From: Streptomyces rimosus subsp. rimosus
GTDB taxonomy: Bacteria > Actinomycetota > Actinomycetes > Streptomycetales > Streptomycetaceae
Length of the DNA stretch: 64,000 nucleotides
Direction: 5' to 3'
Assembly: GCF_000720725.1 (NCBI RefSeq)
Contig: NZ_JOCQ01000033.1
Location: 18,132 to 82,131 of the forward strand
Position numbers and translations under genes: made by a program. The notes beneath the pieces are model-generated. The model was not told the DNA's origin. It did no database searches and worked only from the letters and a program-made list of their open reading frames with translations. The stretch's first letter is position 1. Every line of letters begins with the position of its first letter. Below, in pieces: positions 24,950-33,556 of this stretch.

Positions 24950-26345
24950 GGTCTTCGGGAAGGTACGCGTCCGGGCCGCGGCAGGCGCCTCCCTCGTGGT
25001 GGCCCTGGCCCTGGTCGCCGCGGGCACCGCGCTGCTGCTGGTCCTCAGGAACAACCTCGTGGGCCAGGCCGACCTCCAGGCGGAGAACACCGCCCGCGAG
25101 ATCGCCACGCAGATCGCCACCGGCAAGCCGTACCGGAAGCTGGATCTCCCGGACGGCGACGACCGCCCGGTGGTGGTGCTGTCCGAGGACGGCCGGGTGC
25201 TGGCGGCGGGCGAGGACGTACGGGCGGTGGACGGCAAGGCCGTATCGGAACAGAACCCGCCCACCGCGCAGCAGCCGCACGACTCCGACGACGATGACGA
25301 CGACCACGGGATCAAACCGGGCGAGGTCGAGGACAAGGCGCGGCACACCGGCGGTACGGCGACGATCGGCCACCGCACGGCGGACTACCGCTTCGCGACC
25401 GTCGAGGCCAAGGACACCCAGGGCGGCAAGGCCGTCGTACGGGCCGGGGCGCCCCTGGCGGCCGAGCGGGAGGCGGTGGGCTCGGTGCGCACCGCGATGC
25501 TCATCGGACTGCCCTGTCTGCTGCTGGTCGTGGCCGGCGTGACCTGGCTGGTCACCCGGCGGGCGTTGCGCCCGGTGGAGGGCATCCGCCGGGAGATGGC
25601 GGCGATCATGGCCAGTACGGACCTGTCGCGGCGGGTGCCGGAGCCCGGCTCGCGGGACGAGATCGACCGGCTGGCCCGTACGACCAACGAGACGCTGGGC
25701 GCGCTCCAGGAGTCGGTGGAGCGGCAGCGGCGGTTCGTCGCGGACGCCTCGCACGAGCTGCGCAGCCCGATCGCGAGCCTGCGGACGCAGCTGGAGGTGG
25801 GCATCGCCCACCCGGAGCTGCTGGACGCGCCGGGCGCCGTGGAGGACGCCGTACGGCTGCAGAACCTGGCGGCGGACCTGTTGCTGCTGGCGCGGCTGGA
25901 CGCGGGGGAGCGGCCCGCGGACGCGCGGATCGACCTGGCGGCGCTGGTGCGCGAGGAGGTCTCGCAGCGGGTGGGCGACCGGATCGCCGTGGAGACGGGC
26001 GGACCGGCGGGCGTGGAGGTCGCCGGGTCGCGCGGTCAGCTCGCGCGGGTACTGGGGAACCTGCTGGACAACGCGCAGCGGCATGCGCGGGAGACCGTAC
26101 GGGCGAGTGTGGCGCGCGAGGGGGAGTGGGCCGTGCTGCGGGTCGAGGACGACGGGCCCGGGGTGCCGCCGGAGGAGCGGGAGCGGATCTTCGAGCGGTT
26201 CGTCCGGCTCGACGACGCCCGCAGCCGTGACGACGGCGGTGCCGGACTGGGCCTCGCCATCGCCCGCGACGTAGCCGAGCGGCACGGCGGCACGCTGGCC
26301 GTCCGCACGGACTCGGTCTTCGAACTACGCCTGCCGGTGGCGTAG
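24942..26345 (+). CDS. Sensor histidine kinase
   Basis: A 467-residue membrane kinase paired with the upstream regulator. It has an N-terminal membrane segment (about 12-36), an extracytoplasmic domain of about 150 residues with an acidic DSDDDDDDHG stretch, a second membrane segment (about 185-207), HAMP, the H-box with phospho-acceptor H271 (DASHELRSPIASLRTQ) and an ATPase domain (NLLDNAQRH, DDGPGVPPEERERIFERF, GGAGLGLAIARDV). The short acidic patch could bind cations. Its ATG lies inside the end of the regulator gene, so translation is coupled. The gene is followed by tandem repeats and the convergent marR gene. Confidence 0.92.
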   Translation: MRRVFGKVRVRAAAGASLVVALALVAAGTALLLVLRNNLVGQADLQAENTAREIATQIATGKPYRKLDLPDGDDRPVVVLSEDGRVLAAGEDVRAVDGKAVSEQNPPTAQQPHDSDDDDDDHGIKPGEVEDKARHTGGTATIGHRTADYRFATVEAKDTQGGKAVVRAGAPLAAEREAVGSVRTAMLIGLPCLLLVVAGVTWLVTRRALRPVEGIRREMAAIMASTDLSRRVPEPGSRDEIDRLARTTNETLGALQESVERQRRFVADASHELRSPIASLRTQLEVGIAHPELLDAPGAVEDAVRLQNLAADLLLLARLDAGERPADARIDLAALVREEVSQRVGDRIAVETGGPAGVEVAGSRGQLARVLGNLLDNAQRHARETVRASVAREGEWAVLRVEDDGPGVPPEERERIFERFVRLDDARSRDDGGAGLGLAIARDVAERHGGTLAVRTDSVFELRLPVA

Positions 26346-26448
26346 CGGCCCGGCCGTACGGCGTACCGGACCGCCTCCCGGGCACCGCAACCGGCCACGC
26401 GCCGCCCGATCACGTAAGGGGGGCTATCCGATCACGTACGGCTCAGCC

Positions 26449-26544
26449 CGACCACGCACGGGCCCCCGACGGCGCAACCCCGATCACGCACGGGCCCCCG
26501 ACGGCGCAACCCCGATCACGCACGGCCCCCCGACGGCGCAGCCG
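26449..26544. repeat. Three tandem 32-bp repeats
   Basis: Three adjacent 32-bp units (26449-26480, 26481-26512, 26513-26544), each starting CGA(T/C)CACGCACGG and ending CGGCGCA(A/G)C, differ by only a few bases. Shorter degenerate copies of CGATCACGTA precede them at about 26408-26441. They fill the gap between the convergent kinase and marR genes and touch the marR stop codon at 26545. They look like a non-coding minisatellite; I see no promoter or gene in them. Confidence 0.85.
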
Positions 26545-27021
26545 TCAGACCTTCCCCCGCCGCCCCCGAAGATGCTCCGCCACGGGCGTCAGCGACGTCC
26601 GCAGCGCTTCCAGGTCCTCCGAGGCGAACAGGTCGATGAAGTGCCGCCGCACGGACGCGACGTGGTGCGGCGCGACCCGGCGCATGGTGTCCCAGCCCTC
26701 GTCCGTGAGCACCGCGTACAGCCCGCGGCGGTCGGACTCGCAGCTCTCGCGGCGCACCAGGCCGGCGTTCTCCATACGGGTGATCTGGTGGGACAGACGG
26801 CTCTTGGACTGCAGGGTGGCGGCGGCCAGGTCGCTCATGCGCAGCCGCCGGTCCTCGGCCTCGGAGAGGTTGACCAGGATCTCGTAGTCGTTGTTGGTCA
26901 GTCCGAACGGCTGCAGGTCCCGCTCCAGCTGGTGCATCAGCAGCCTGCTGACGTCCAGATGGGTGCGCCAGGCACGCTGCTCCTGGTCGGTCAGCCAGGG
27001 AGTGTCGCTGTCGGTCGTCAT
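26545..27021 (-). CDS. MarR-family transcriptional regulator
   Basis: A 158-residue dimeric winged-helix regulator. The DNA-binding segment is LRMSDLAAATLQSKSRLSHQ followed by the wing ESCESDRRGLYAVLTDEGW, both typical of MarR proteins. The ATG 27021 has no Shine-Dalgarno, but TAGAAT at 27028-27033 ends six bases upstream, so the mRNA is probably leaderless. A/T-rich imperfect palindromic sequence TTGAATATCGAATTAA at about 27044-27059 overlaps the likely -35 region and may be its own operator. No obvious divergent target lies alongside. Confidence 0.9.
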   Translation of the reverse strand: MTTDSDTPWLTDQEQRAWRTHLDVSRLLMHQLERDLQPFGLTNNDYEILVNLSEAEDRRLRMSDLAAATLQSKSRLSHQITRMENAGLVRRESCESDRRGLYAVLTDEGWDTMRRVAPHHVASVRRHFIDLFASEDLEALRTSLTPVAEHLRGRRGKV

Positions 27022-27137
27022 GAATGAATTCTACCCGTGGAAGTTGAATATCGAATTAAGTCATGGCTGTGACATGGCTCAGGCGCTCGGCCGGGCGCTT
27101 GCTCAGACGTTCGAGGTCACCGTCCGCAGACTACCGC

Positions 27138-27923
27138 TCACAGCCCGAAGCGGCGCTGGAGGCCCCCCAGCCCGCCCGGCAGCTGCGGCAGTTGTGAGCC
27201 ACTTTGGCGAGTTGCCTCGCTTTGCCCGCCGTTTCCGCCCGGCACCCCCGCCGCGGAAACGACCTCGCCCGTGGCCAGCTCGGGCATCAGCTGCTCGGTG
27301 GACTGCAGCAGCACCGTGCCCGCCCCGACGAACTCGAACTGGTGCTCCTCGCCGGAGACCCCGCCCAGCCCGGTGTGCGCCCGGATGCCGCCGAGGAATC
27401 CGCGCAGGTACTGGTGGTCGTAGTGGTGGCACGGCGAGGGGCAGTCGGCCCAGCCCACCAGGGCCTGCGGGTCCACCCGGATCGGCGGTTCCATGAAGAC
27501 CACCGGGCCGTTGGAGGCGGCCACGAACTTGCCGGTGCCGATGAGGGTGAGAAAGCCCGGGATGATCGACTGCTTCAGCGACAGAGATGGCTGAAAGGCA
27601 AGCAAGTTGCCCGAGCGAATGGTCAGGTTGCCGTCTTCCAGGTCGTAGGAGTTCACGTCGAACGCCCGGTCGGCGAGGAGCATCTTGCCCTGGCCCTCGG
27701 CCACGACCCAGTCCGCCGCGTGCAATGGCGAATGGAAGCTGTGGGCGATCAGGCGGTCCAGCGCGCCGTGCCCGATGCCCTGGAAGTCGATCCGCCCGTA
27801 GTAGGCGATCATCTTCCCCTTCTGGAGGAACCACTGCCCGTTCAGGTCGACGCTGAAGGTGTAGTCGTTGACGTTGTCGTCCGAGGGGAGGGTGTGGGGG
27901 TCGAAAACGACGGGACCGGTCAC
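27138..27923 (-). CDS. AIM24-family protein, third of three
   Basis: A 261-residue member of the AIM24 (TIGR00266-like) beta-helical family, whose biochemical role in bacteria is not established. The fold is recognised from repeated phrases such as NGQWFLQKGKMIAYYG, GQGKMLLADRAFDVNSYDLE and RSGNLLAFQPSL, and it ends in a Gly/Gln/Leu-rich tail. It carries a C-x4-C-HH cluster (DCPSPCHHYDH) absent from the other two copies, which could bind a metal. The start is GTG 27923, overlapping the previous stop by four bases (GTGA), so the three genes form one operon. Confidence 0.85.
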   Translation of the reverse strand: MTGPVVFDPHTLPSDDNVNDYTFSVDLNGQWFLQKGKMIAYYGRIDFQGIGHGALDRLIAHSFHSPLHAADWVVAEGQGKMLLADRAFDVNSYDLEDGNLTIRSGNLLAFQPSLSLKQSIIPGFLTLIGTGKFVAASNGPVVFMEPPIRVDPQALVGWADCPSPCHHYDHQYLRGFLGGIRAHTGLGGVSGEEHQFEFVGAGTVLLQSTEQLMPELATGEVVSAAGVPGGNGGQSEATRQSGSQLPQLPGGLGGLQRRFGL

Positions 27924-28570
27924 AGTTTCTCCTCCGACGCCTGTACGTAGACGGTGCCCTGGCCGGACAGCTCCAGCTGGAACGCCTCTCCCGAGCCGCG
28001 GCCGACCATGTCGCGCCAGCCCAGCGCCGTGGAGAGCTTGTTGCGGACCTCGCCGCGGTGCGCCACGTACGCCTGCGGGTCGACGTGGACGGGCCGCTGC
28101 GGGGTGATGGGCAGTTCGATGACGCCGCCGTGCGCCATCACGGCCACCGCGCCCTGCCCCTTGAGGGTCGTGGTGAACAGCCCCTGGCCGGTGACCTGGC
28201 CGCGCACCATGCCCATGACGCCGCCCTGCGAGCCCATGAACATCGTGCCCTGCTGGAGCGTCCCGTCGAAGGCGAGCAGCCGGTCCGCCTCGACGTAGAG
28301 GGTCTCGCCGGTCAGGTCGACGACGTGGACGTGGTGGCCGCCGTGCCCAAACAGGACGGTGCCACTCCCTTCCACGGTCATCAGCGGGGTCGCCTCGTTG
28401 GCGATCCGCCGCCCGATCATCGAGCCGATGCCGCCCTGGCCGCCCTGGATGTTCGGGGTGAAACTGACGTCCCCCTGGTAGGCGAGCATCGCGCCGCGCT
28501 GGCTGAACATCCGCTGGCCGGGGCCGACCTGGGCGCGCACCATGCGCGAGTTGACGAGCGTGAACGGCAT
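27920..28570 (-). CDS. AIM24-family protein, second of three
   Basis: A 216-residue AIM24-family protein. The pattern QVGPGQRMFSQRGAMLAYQG, GSGTVLFGHGGHHVHVVDL and GEAFQLELSGQGTVYVQASE matches its neighbours on both sides, showing an in-place triplication followed by divergence. The ATG at 28570 overlaps the upstream stop by one base (TGATG). No membrane segment or catalytic motif is visible; the repeats of short Gly-bounded beta strands predict a barrel or beta-helix. Confidence 0.87.
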   Translation of the reverse strand: MPFTLVNSRMVRAQVGPGQRMFSQRGAMLAYQGDVSFTPNIQGGQGGIGSMIGRRIANEATPLMTVEGSGTVLFGHGGHHVHVVDLTGETLYVEADRLLAFDGTLQQGTMFMGSQGGVMGMVRGQVTGQGLFTTTLKGQGAVAVMAHGGVIELPITPQRPVHVDPQAYVAHRGEVRNKLSTALGWRDMVGRGSGEAFQLELSGQGTVYVQASEEKL

Positions 28571-29208
28571 CAGAGCTCACCGCCGACCGTGTTGCGCTCG
28601 CTGGGCTGTACGTACACCAGGCCCTCGCCCTCGAAACGGATCTGGAAGGACTCGCCGGAGCCCTCGCCCATGAAGGTGCGGAAGTTCACCCCGGACTGGA
28701 AGTGCTGCTTGAGGTCGCCGGTGTGCGCGACATACGCGCCCGGGTCGACCTGCAGCGGGTATTGCTTGGTGACGCGCAGCACCACCGCCGGGCCGTCCGA
28801 GACGATCGCGGCCTGGCCACTGCCCTCGACGGTGGTGGTGAACAGGCCGTTGCCCTGCGAGGCGCCGCGCAGCCCGGTGAAGGTGGTGCCGGTGCGCAGC
28901 GCCGCGTCCGTGCACAGCAGGTTGCTGGCTTCCACGTACAGCTTCTCGCCGTGCAGCTGCACGAGGTTGATCTCGCTCGCGCGGTCGGCGAAGTAGCAGG
29001 TGCCGTGGCCCTTCACCTCCATCACTTCCATCTGTTCGCCGGTCAGCCGGCGGGTGACCATGCCGCGCAGCCCGTCACCGCCGCCGGTCATCTTCTTGAA
29101 CGTCATCTGGCCGTCGTAGGCGACCATCGAGCCGTTCTTCGCCTTGACGGCATCGCCGGTCATGTCGACGGCGAGCACTTTGCTCCCCTGGAGCCGAAAC
29201 TGAGCCAC
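28570..29208 (-). CDS. AIM24-family protein, first of three
   Basis: A 212-residue AIM24-family protein, first gene of the operon. Landmarks are LQGSKVLAVDMTGDAVKAKN, NGSMVAYDGQMTFKKMTGGG, GHGTCYFADRASEINLVQL and ESFQIRFEGEGLVYVQPSE. I start it at GTG 29208; no ribosome binding site is present, but TACCTT seven bases upstream suggests a leaderless mRNA. The open frame continues upstream only by running through the divergent DUF3817 gene. Because its promoter region is shared with that membrane-protein operon, co-regulation is possible. Confidence 0.82.
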   Translation of the reverse strand: MAQFRLQGSKVLAVDMTGDAVKAKNGSMVAYDGQMTFKKMTGGGDGLRGMVTRRLTGEQMEVMEVKGHGTCYFADRASEINLVQLHGEKLYVEASNLLCTDAALRTGTTFTGLRGASQGNGLFTTTVEGSGQAAIVSDGPAVVLRVTKQYPLQVDPGAYVAHTGDLKQHFQSGVNFRTFMGEGSGESFQIRFEGEGLVYVQPSERNTVGGEL

Positions 29209-29337
29209 GGGATCGAAGGTAACCGGCGCGCCGACCCCTGAACAGTGATCCTTTGCGGGCCTGCAACAATGGTGACGCCCTTGTGAAATGTCGCACAAGC
29301 GCACCGTGCCGCCACCTGCCACCCGAACGAGGTTCCC

Positions 29338-29682
29338 GTGGACATCAAGACCGCTTCCGCCCTGCGCCGGCTCCGCCTGGTCTCCGCCCCCGAGGCGGTG
29401 TCCTTCCTGCTGCTGCTCGTCTGCTCGGTCCTCAAGCGGACCACCAGCTTCGACGGCGTGATGGTGATGGGCATGGTGCACGGCATCCTGTTCATCCTGT
29501 ACGTGGTGTTCTGGCTGGACGCCTGGAACCGCACCAAGTGGCAGTTCAAGACCGCCGCGCTCTACTTTGTGCTCTCCGTCCTGCCCACCGGCGGCTTCTT
29601 CGCCGAGCGCAAGCTCAAGCGGGAGGCGGAGGCGAGCGTCATCGCCGCCCGCGCCCGCCGGGAAGGCGTGGTCAACGCATGA
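29338..29682 (+). CDS. DUF3817 small membrane protein
   Basis: A 114-residue integral membrane protein of the DUF3817 family, function unknown. It has three hydrophobic helices (about residues 17-33, 42-61 and 70-88) with the family signature VHGILFILYVVFWLD and a conserved positively charged end SVLPTGGFFAERKLKRE. The start is GTG 29338 with GAGG five bases upstream. Its stop overlaps the next start by four bases. A second DUF3817 gene lies at 33096. Confidence 0.87.
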   Translation: MDIKTASALRRLRLVSAPEAVSFLLLLVCSVLKRTTSFDGVMVMGMVHGILFILYVVFWLDAWNRTKWQFKTAALYFVLSVLPTGGFFAERKLKREAEASVIAARARREGVVNA

Positions 29683-29984
29683 TCGTCGCATTCTCGGTCA
29701 GCCCGCTGGGGGTGGGTGAGGACGTCGGGGAGTACGTCGCCGACGCCGTACGGGTGGTCCGCGAGTCCGGGCTGCCCAACCGTACGGACGCCATGTTCAC
29801 GTCCATCGAGGGCGAGTGGGACGAGGTCATGGACGTCGTCCGGCGCGCCGTGGCCGCCGTCGAGGCGCGCGCCGGACGGGTCTCGCTGGTGCTGAAGGCC
29901 GACATCCGGCCCGGCGTCACCGACGGCCTGACCTCGAAGGTCGAGACCGTCGAGCGCCACCTCGCGGCGGGCCGCGAGAACTGA
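29679..29984 (+). CDS. Thiamine-binding (MTH1187/DUF77) family protein
   Basis: A 101-residue ferredoxin-like-fold protein of the MTH1187/YkoF-type thiamine-binding family. The N-terminus MIVAFSVSPLGVGEDVGEYV and central SIEGEWDEVMDVVRRAV match family landmarks; members bind thiamine or its pyrimidine and form tetramers. Its ATG overlaps the DUF3817 stop (ATGA). The pairing may reflect transport or sensing of thiamine, but no transport motif is visible. Confidence 0.85.
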   Translation: MIVAFSVSPLGVGEDVGEYVADAVRVVRESGLPNRTDAMFTSIEGEWDEVMDVVRRAVAAVEARAGRVSLVLKADIRPGVTDGLTSKVETVERHLAAGREN

Positions 29985-29999
29985 CCGCCGGTATCGCGC

Positions 30000-30983
30000 T
30001 CAGCCCGCGCTGAGCGCGATACCCAGCGGCGTGCGTTCGTACAGCACCTGGTGCCCGTGCCGGCGCGAGGTCAGCAGTCCGGCGTCCCGCAGCACCGACA
30101 GCTGCGCGGACACCGACGACGGCGCCAGGCCCAGGCGGTGCGCCAGCGCCGTGGTGGACGCCGGCTCGTCCAGCGCGGTGAGCACCGCCGCCCGGTTCAC
30201 GCCGAGCAGCCGGGCCAGCGCCCGCCCGGTGCGCGGTTCGTGCCACAGTCCGCCGATGCCGCGCGCCGGGTAGATCACGGTGGGCTGCCAGTGCGGCTCG
30301 TACGCGCTCACCACGTCCGGCCACACGAAGACGCTGGGCATCAGCAGCACGCCCCGGCCGTCCAGGTCCTGGATCTGGAGGAACCGGGCGCGGGTGCGGA
30401 CCGTGAGGGTGCCGTCCGACCAGGTGATCCGTGGGCTGAGGTCCGCGAACAGCTTCTCCAGCCCGTCGCTCGCCAGCTGCCGCGACCGGTAGGCGACCTC
30501 CGCCTCCAGCAGCGCGCGCAGCCGTGGCCAGTCCGCCTCCAGCAGCGCGCGCCAGGCCCGCTCGGTGGCGTCGGCCAGTTCCTGTACGGCGGCGGCCGGG
30601 TCCGCCAGCATCGCCCGGCCGCGCGGGGACTCGGCGGCGCCCGGCGTACAGGCCAGCGACTTCGCCAGCTCCGCGTGGGCGATGGCCGGGTCCGTGGCCC
30701 GCACCCGCGCCAGCTCCTCCTCGAAGGGCGCGAGCGACGACTGCGGCGGCGGCCCCAGGAAGTCCGGGGTGTAGCCGGGGTGCGGGGACGGCATCAGCAG
30801 CCACAGCGCGGACAGGTCCAGGCCCGCCAGCGCGGCGCGCATCCGCCGCAGCCAGGGCAGGTGGTAGCCGTGCCGGTCGGTGCGTAACAGCGTCCGTACG
30901 GCCTCGTGCGTCTCGCACAGCGGCGAGATGGCGAAGCGGATGCGCAGCAGATCCTCCGCGCCGAAGCGCATGTCCAACGGCAT
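30000..30983 (-). CDS. ArsR-like winged-helix regulator with DUF5937-type N-terminal domain
   Basis: A 327-residue protein. The last 75 residues form a winged helix-turn-helix: STTALAHRLGLAPSSVSAQL, then RDAGLLTSRRHGHQVLYERT. The N-terminal 230 residues (MPLDMRFGAEDLLRIRFAIS onward) match the DUF5937 module often found in streptomycete ArsR-like regulators, likely a ligand-sensing part. The start is ATG 30983 with a GGGGGG ribosome binding site; a second in-frame ATG lies at 30971. It is divergent from an MFS transporter gene, which it probably represses. Confidence 0.85.
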   Translation of the reverse strand: MPLDMRFGAEDLLRIRFAISPLCETHEAVRTLLRTDRHGYHLPWLRRMRAALAGLDLSALWLLMPSPHPGYTPDFLGPPPQSSLAPFEEELARVRATDPAIAHAELAKSLACTPGAAESPRGRAMLADPAAAVQELADATERAWRALLEADWPRLRALLEAEVAYRSRQLASDGLEKLFADLSPRITWSDGTLTVRTRARFLQIQDLDGRGVLLMPSVFVWPDVVSAYEPHWQPTVIYPARGIGGLWHEPRTGRALARLLGVNRAAVLTALDEPASTTALAHRLGLAPSSVSAQLSVLRDAGLLTSRRHGHQVLYERTPLGIALSAG

Positions 30984-31101
30984 GGCCGCGGCCCCCCTTT
31001 CCTCACACCCCCACTCTTCCCGCCATACGGCCGGTCGTGTCATGGATTCGGCTGCGGACGAAAAACTGGGGCCGTACGGACCGGCCCGGCACGCTGCCGT
31101 C

Positions 31102-32466
31102 ATGCCGACGCCTTCCGGGCCCGCCGCCACGGGCCCCACCGAACCGTGCCCGGACCCGGCCGCGCCCCCCGAGCCCCCGGACCCGGCCGCGCCCCCGAAG
31201 CCCGAGCCGCCCCGCACCGGATACCGCCTCGTCTTCGCCGTCCCCGAATTCCGCTACGTCTTCGCCGCACACCTCCTGTCCGCCCTCGGCGTCGTCGTCT
31301 GCGAAATCGCGCTGTCCGTGCTGGTCTACCGCCTCACCGGATCACCCCTGCTGAGCGCCCTGACGTTCGCACTCGGCCTGCTGCCGTACGTCATCGGCGG
31401 CACCCTGCTCTCCGCGATCGCCGACCGCTGCCCGGCCCGCCGCGTCCTCGTCGTCTGCGATCTGCTGTGCGCGGGCTGCGCCGCCGCAATGGTCGTCCCG
31501 GGCACACCGGTCGCCGTACTGCTGGCGCTGCGCTGCGCGACCGCCGCCATCGCGCCCGTCTTCTCCGGCACGCGCGCCGCGACGCTCGGCGACGTCCTGG
31601 GGGAGGGCGATCTCTTCGTCCTGGGCCGCTCGCTGATCCGCATCGTCAACCAGAGCGCGCAGCTCGTCGGCTTCGCGGCCGGCGGGCTGCTGCTGGCCAC
31701 GGTGACGCCCGGCACGGTGCTGGCCGTCACCGCCGGTACGTTCCTCGGCTCGGCGCTCCTGCTGCGCCTGGGCACCCGCGCACGGCCCGCGCGCCGCACG
31801 GCCCGTGGCGCGCTGCTGGGCACCTCGCTGTCCGGCACCCGCCGCCTGCTGTCCGACCGCCGCATCCGGGCGCTCCTCCTGCTGACCTGGCTGCCGCCGA
31901 CGTTCGTCGTCGTCCCCGAGGCGCTGCTCATCCCGTACGCGGACCTGCTGGGCGTCGGCCCGGCGGGCGCCGGGCTGCTGATGTGCGCCATGCCGGTCGG
32001 CGCCATCACCGCCGAGACCCTGGTCGGCACGTTCCTCGGCCCGCGGGCCCGCGCCCGGCTGACGTTCCCGCTGGGCGTCTTCTGCGTCCTGCCGTCCCTC
32101 GGCTTCGCCGCGCGGCCGTCGCTCGGCTGGGCGGTGGCGCTGCTCGTCCTGACCGGCACCGGCATCGCGTACAACTTCGGCGTGGACCGCTGGTTCGTCG
32201 CCGCCGTCCCCGACGAACTGCTGGGACAGGCCATGACGGTGATGCAGGCGGGCCGTATGACGATCATGGGCCTGGGGATGGGCGCGGCGGGCGTCGCCGC
32301 CGAGTACGCGCCCCTGTGGGTGGCGATGCCGGCCGGCGGGGTGGTGGGGGTGGTGTGCGTGCTGCTGGTGGTGGCAGAGGTACGGCGGACGCGTGCCGAC
32401 GGGCCCGTGCCCGCCGGGGTGTCGGGTACGGCCGGGGCCGCCGGGGCCGCCGGGGCCACGGAGTGA
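31102..32466 (+). CDS. MFS transporter
   Basis: A 454-residue membrane transporter. A cytoplasmic Pro/Ala-rich lead (residues 1-40) precedes about twelve predicted membrane segments, starting RLVFAVPEFRYVFAAHLLSALG. The loop SAIADRCPARRVL fits the conserved MFS loop 2-3 motif. It resembles exporters of the MdfA/enterobactin-exporter type, but the substrate is not predictable. Two starts are possible, ATG 31042 and ATG 31102; neither has a good ribosome binding site, and I chose the shorter. It is divergent from the ArsR-like regulator gene. Confidence 0.82.
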   Translation: MPTPSGPAATGPTEPCPDPAAPPEPPDPAAPPKPEPPRTGYRLVFAVPEFRYVFAAHLLSALGVVVCEIALSVLVYRLTGSPLLSALTFALGLLPYVIGGTLLSAIADRCPARRVLVVCDLLCAGCAAAMVVPGTPVAVLLALRCATAAIAPVFSGTRAATLGDVLGEGDLFVLGRSLIRIVNQSAQLVGFAAGGLLLATVTPGTVLAVTAGTFLGSALLLRLGTRARPARRTARGALLGTSLSGTRRLLSDRRIRALLLLTWLPPTFVVVPEALLIPYADLLGVGPAGAGLLMCAMPVGAITAETLVGTFLGPRARARLTFPLGVFCVLPSLGFAARPSLGWAVALLVLTGTGIAYNFGVDRWFVAAVPDELLGQAMTVMQAGRMTIMGLGMGAAGVAAEYAPLWVAMPAGGVVGVVCVLLVVAEVRRTRADGPVPAGVSGTAGAAGAAGATE

Positions 32467-32496
32467 ACCGGCCGGGTACCGAAAACTGAGACAGGG

Positions 32497-32525
32497 CTGA
32501 CCACGATATGACCGAACGGTAGGGT
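32497..32525 (+). promoter_or_regulatory. Promoter of leaderless marR gene
   Basis: CTGACC (32497-32502) and TAGGGT (32520-32525) are separated by 17 bp. The +1 expected seven bases after the -10 box falls on the GTG start codon at 32533. The only Shine-Dalgarno-like sequence, GGAGG, is one base from the start and so cannot work normally. Confidence 0.65.
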
Positions 32526-32532
32526 CGGAGGC

Positions 32533-33042
32533 GTGCCGAAGCCGCTCAGCCTTGCCTTCGACCCCATCGCCCGCGCCGATGAACTGTGGCAGCAGCGATG
32601 GGGCGCCGTGCCGTCCATGGCCGCCATCACCTCGGTCATGCGCGCCCACCAGATCCTGCTGTCCGAGGTGGACGCGGTGCTCAAGCCGTACGGCCTGACG
32701 TTCGCGCGGTACGAGGCGCTGGTGCTGCTCACCTTCTCCAAGGCGGGCGAGCTGCCCATGTCGAAGATCGGCGAGCGGCTGATGGTCCACCCGACCTCGG
32801 TGACCAACACCGTGGACCGGCTGGTCAAGGCCCTGCTGGTCGACAAGCGGCCGAACCCCAACGACGGGCGCGGCACGCTGGCCTCCATCACCCCCAAGGG
32901 GCGCGAGGTCTGCGACGCGGCCACCCGCGACCTGATGGCGATGGACTTCGGCCTGGGCGCCTACGACGCCGAGGAGTGCGCGGAGATCTTCGCGCTGCTG
33001 CGTCCGCTGCGCGTGGCGGCCGGGGATTTCAAGGACGACTGA
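32533..33042 (+). CDS. MarR-family transcriptional regulator
   Basis: A 169-residue winged-helix regulator. The DNA-binding part is PMSKIGERLMVHPTSVTNTV followed by the wing RPNPNDGRGTLASITPKGRE. The start is GTG 32533; see the promoter entry for the leaderless argument. The sequence PKPLSLAFDPIARADELW before the domain is characteristic of a subgroup I recall as common in streptomycetes. It is followed 53 bases later by a DUF3817 membrane-protein gene, its likely partner or target. Confidence 0.9.
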   Translation: MPKPLSLAFDPIARADELWQQRWGAVPSMAAITSVMRAHQILLSEVDAVLKPYGLTFARYEALVLLTFSKAGELPMSKIGERLMVHPTSVTNTVDRLVKALLVDKRPNPNDGRGTLASITPKGREVCDAATRDLMAMDFGLGAYDAEECAEIFALLRPLRVAAGDFKDD

Positions 33043-33095
33043 TCCATGGTAGGGGCGGCGAAGATCGCCCCGGAACGGGCGGTTACGCTCGGACC

Positions 33096-33428
33096 ATGAA
33101 ACGAAGCGTGCTGACCCGCTACCGGGTGATGGCCTACGTCACTGCCGTGATGCTCCTCGTGCTGTGCGCCTGCATGGTGGCCAAGTACGGCTTCGACACC
33201 GGCAAGGACCTCACCCTCGTGGTCTCCCAGATCCACGGTGTGCTGTACATCATCTACCTGGTCTTCGCCTTCGACCTGGGCTCCAAGGCGAAGTGGAAGT
33301 TCGGCAAGCTGCTGTGGGTGCTGATCTCCGGCACCATCCCGACCGCCGCCTTCTTCGTCGAGCGCAAGGTCGTCCGTGAGATCGAGCCGCTGGTCGCGGA
33401 CGGTACGCCGCAGCCCGCCAAGGTCTGA
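33096..33428 (+). CDS. DUF3817 small membrane protein
   Basis: A 110-residue membrane protein with three hydrophobic helices and the family signatures IHGVLYIIYLVFAFDLG and SGTIPTAAFFVERKVVRE. It is a paralogue of the protein at 29338-29682. The ATG 33096 lacks a ribosome binding site; TACGCT at 33084-33089 is six bases upstream, suggesting a leaderless mRNA separate from the marR transcript. Function is unknown. Confidence 0.85.
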   Translation: MKRSVLTRYRVMAYVTAVMLLVLCACMVAKYGFDTGKDLTLVVSQIHGVLYIIYLVFAFDLGSKAKWKFGKLLWVLISGTIPTAAFFVERKVVREIEPLVADGTPQPAKV

Positions 33429-33556
33429 GACCTCTCGCATCGCAGCGCGCCGGCCGGGAGCCTTCCCGGCCGGCCGTTGTTTTTCACAGCTGCCCGCGCG
33501 ACCTGCGCTTTCCCCAATCTTCACGGCGTCGCCGGCAGGACGCCCCCGGCTTGCCA

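Noticed and set aside
26346..26544. CRISPR-like array
   Set aside because: The 32-bp repeats are directly adjacent with no unique spacers, so this is a minisatellite.
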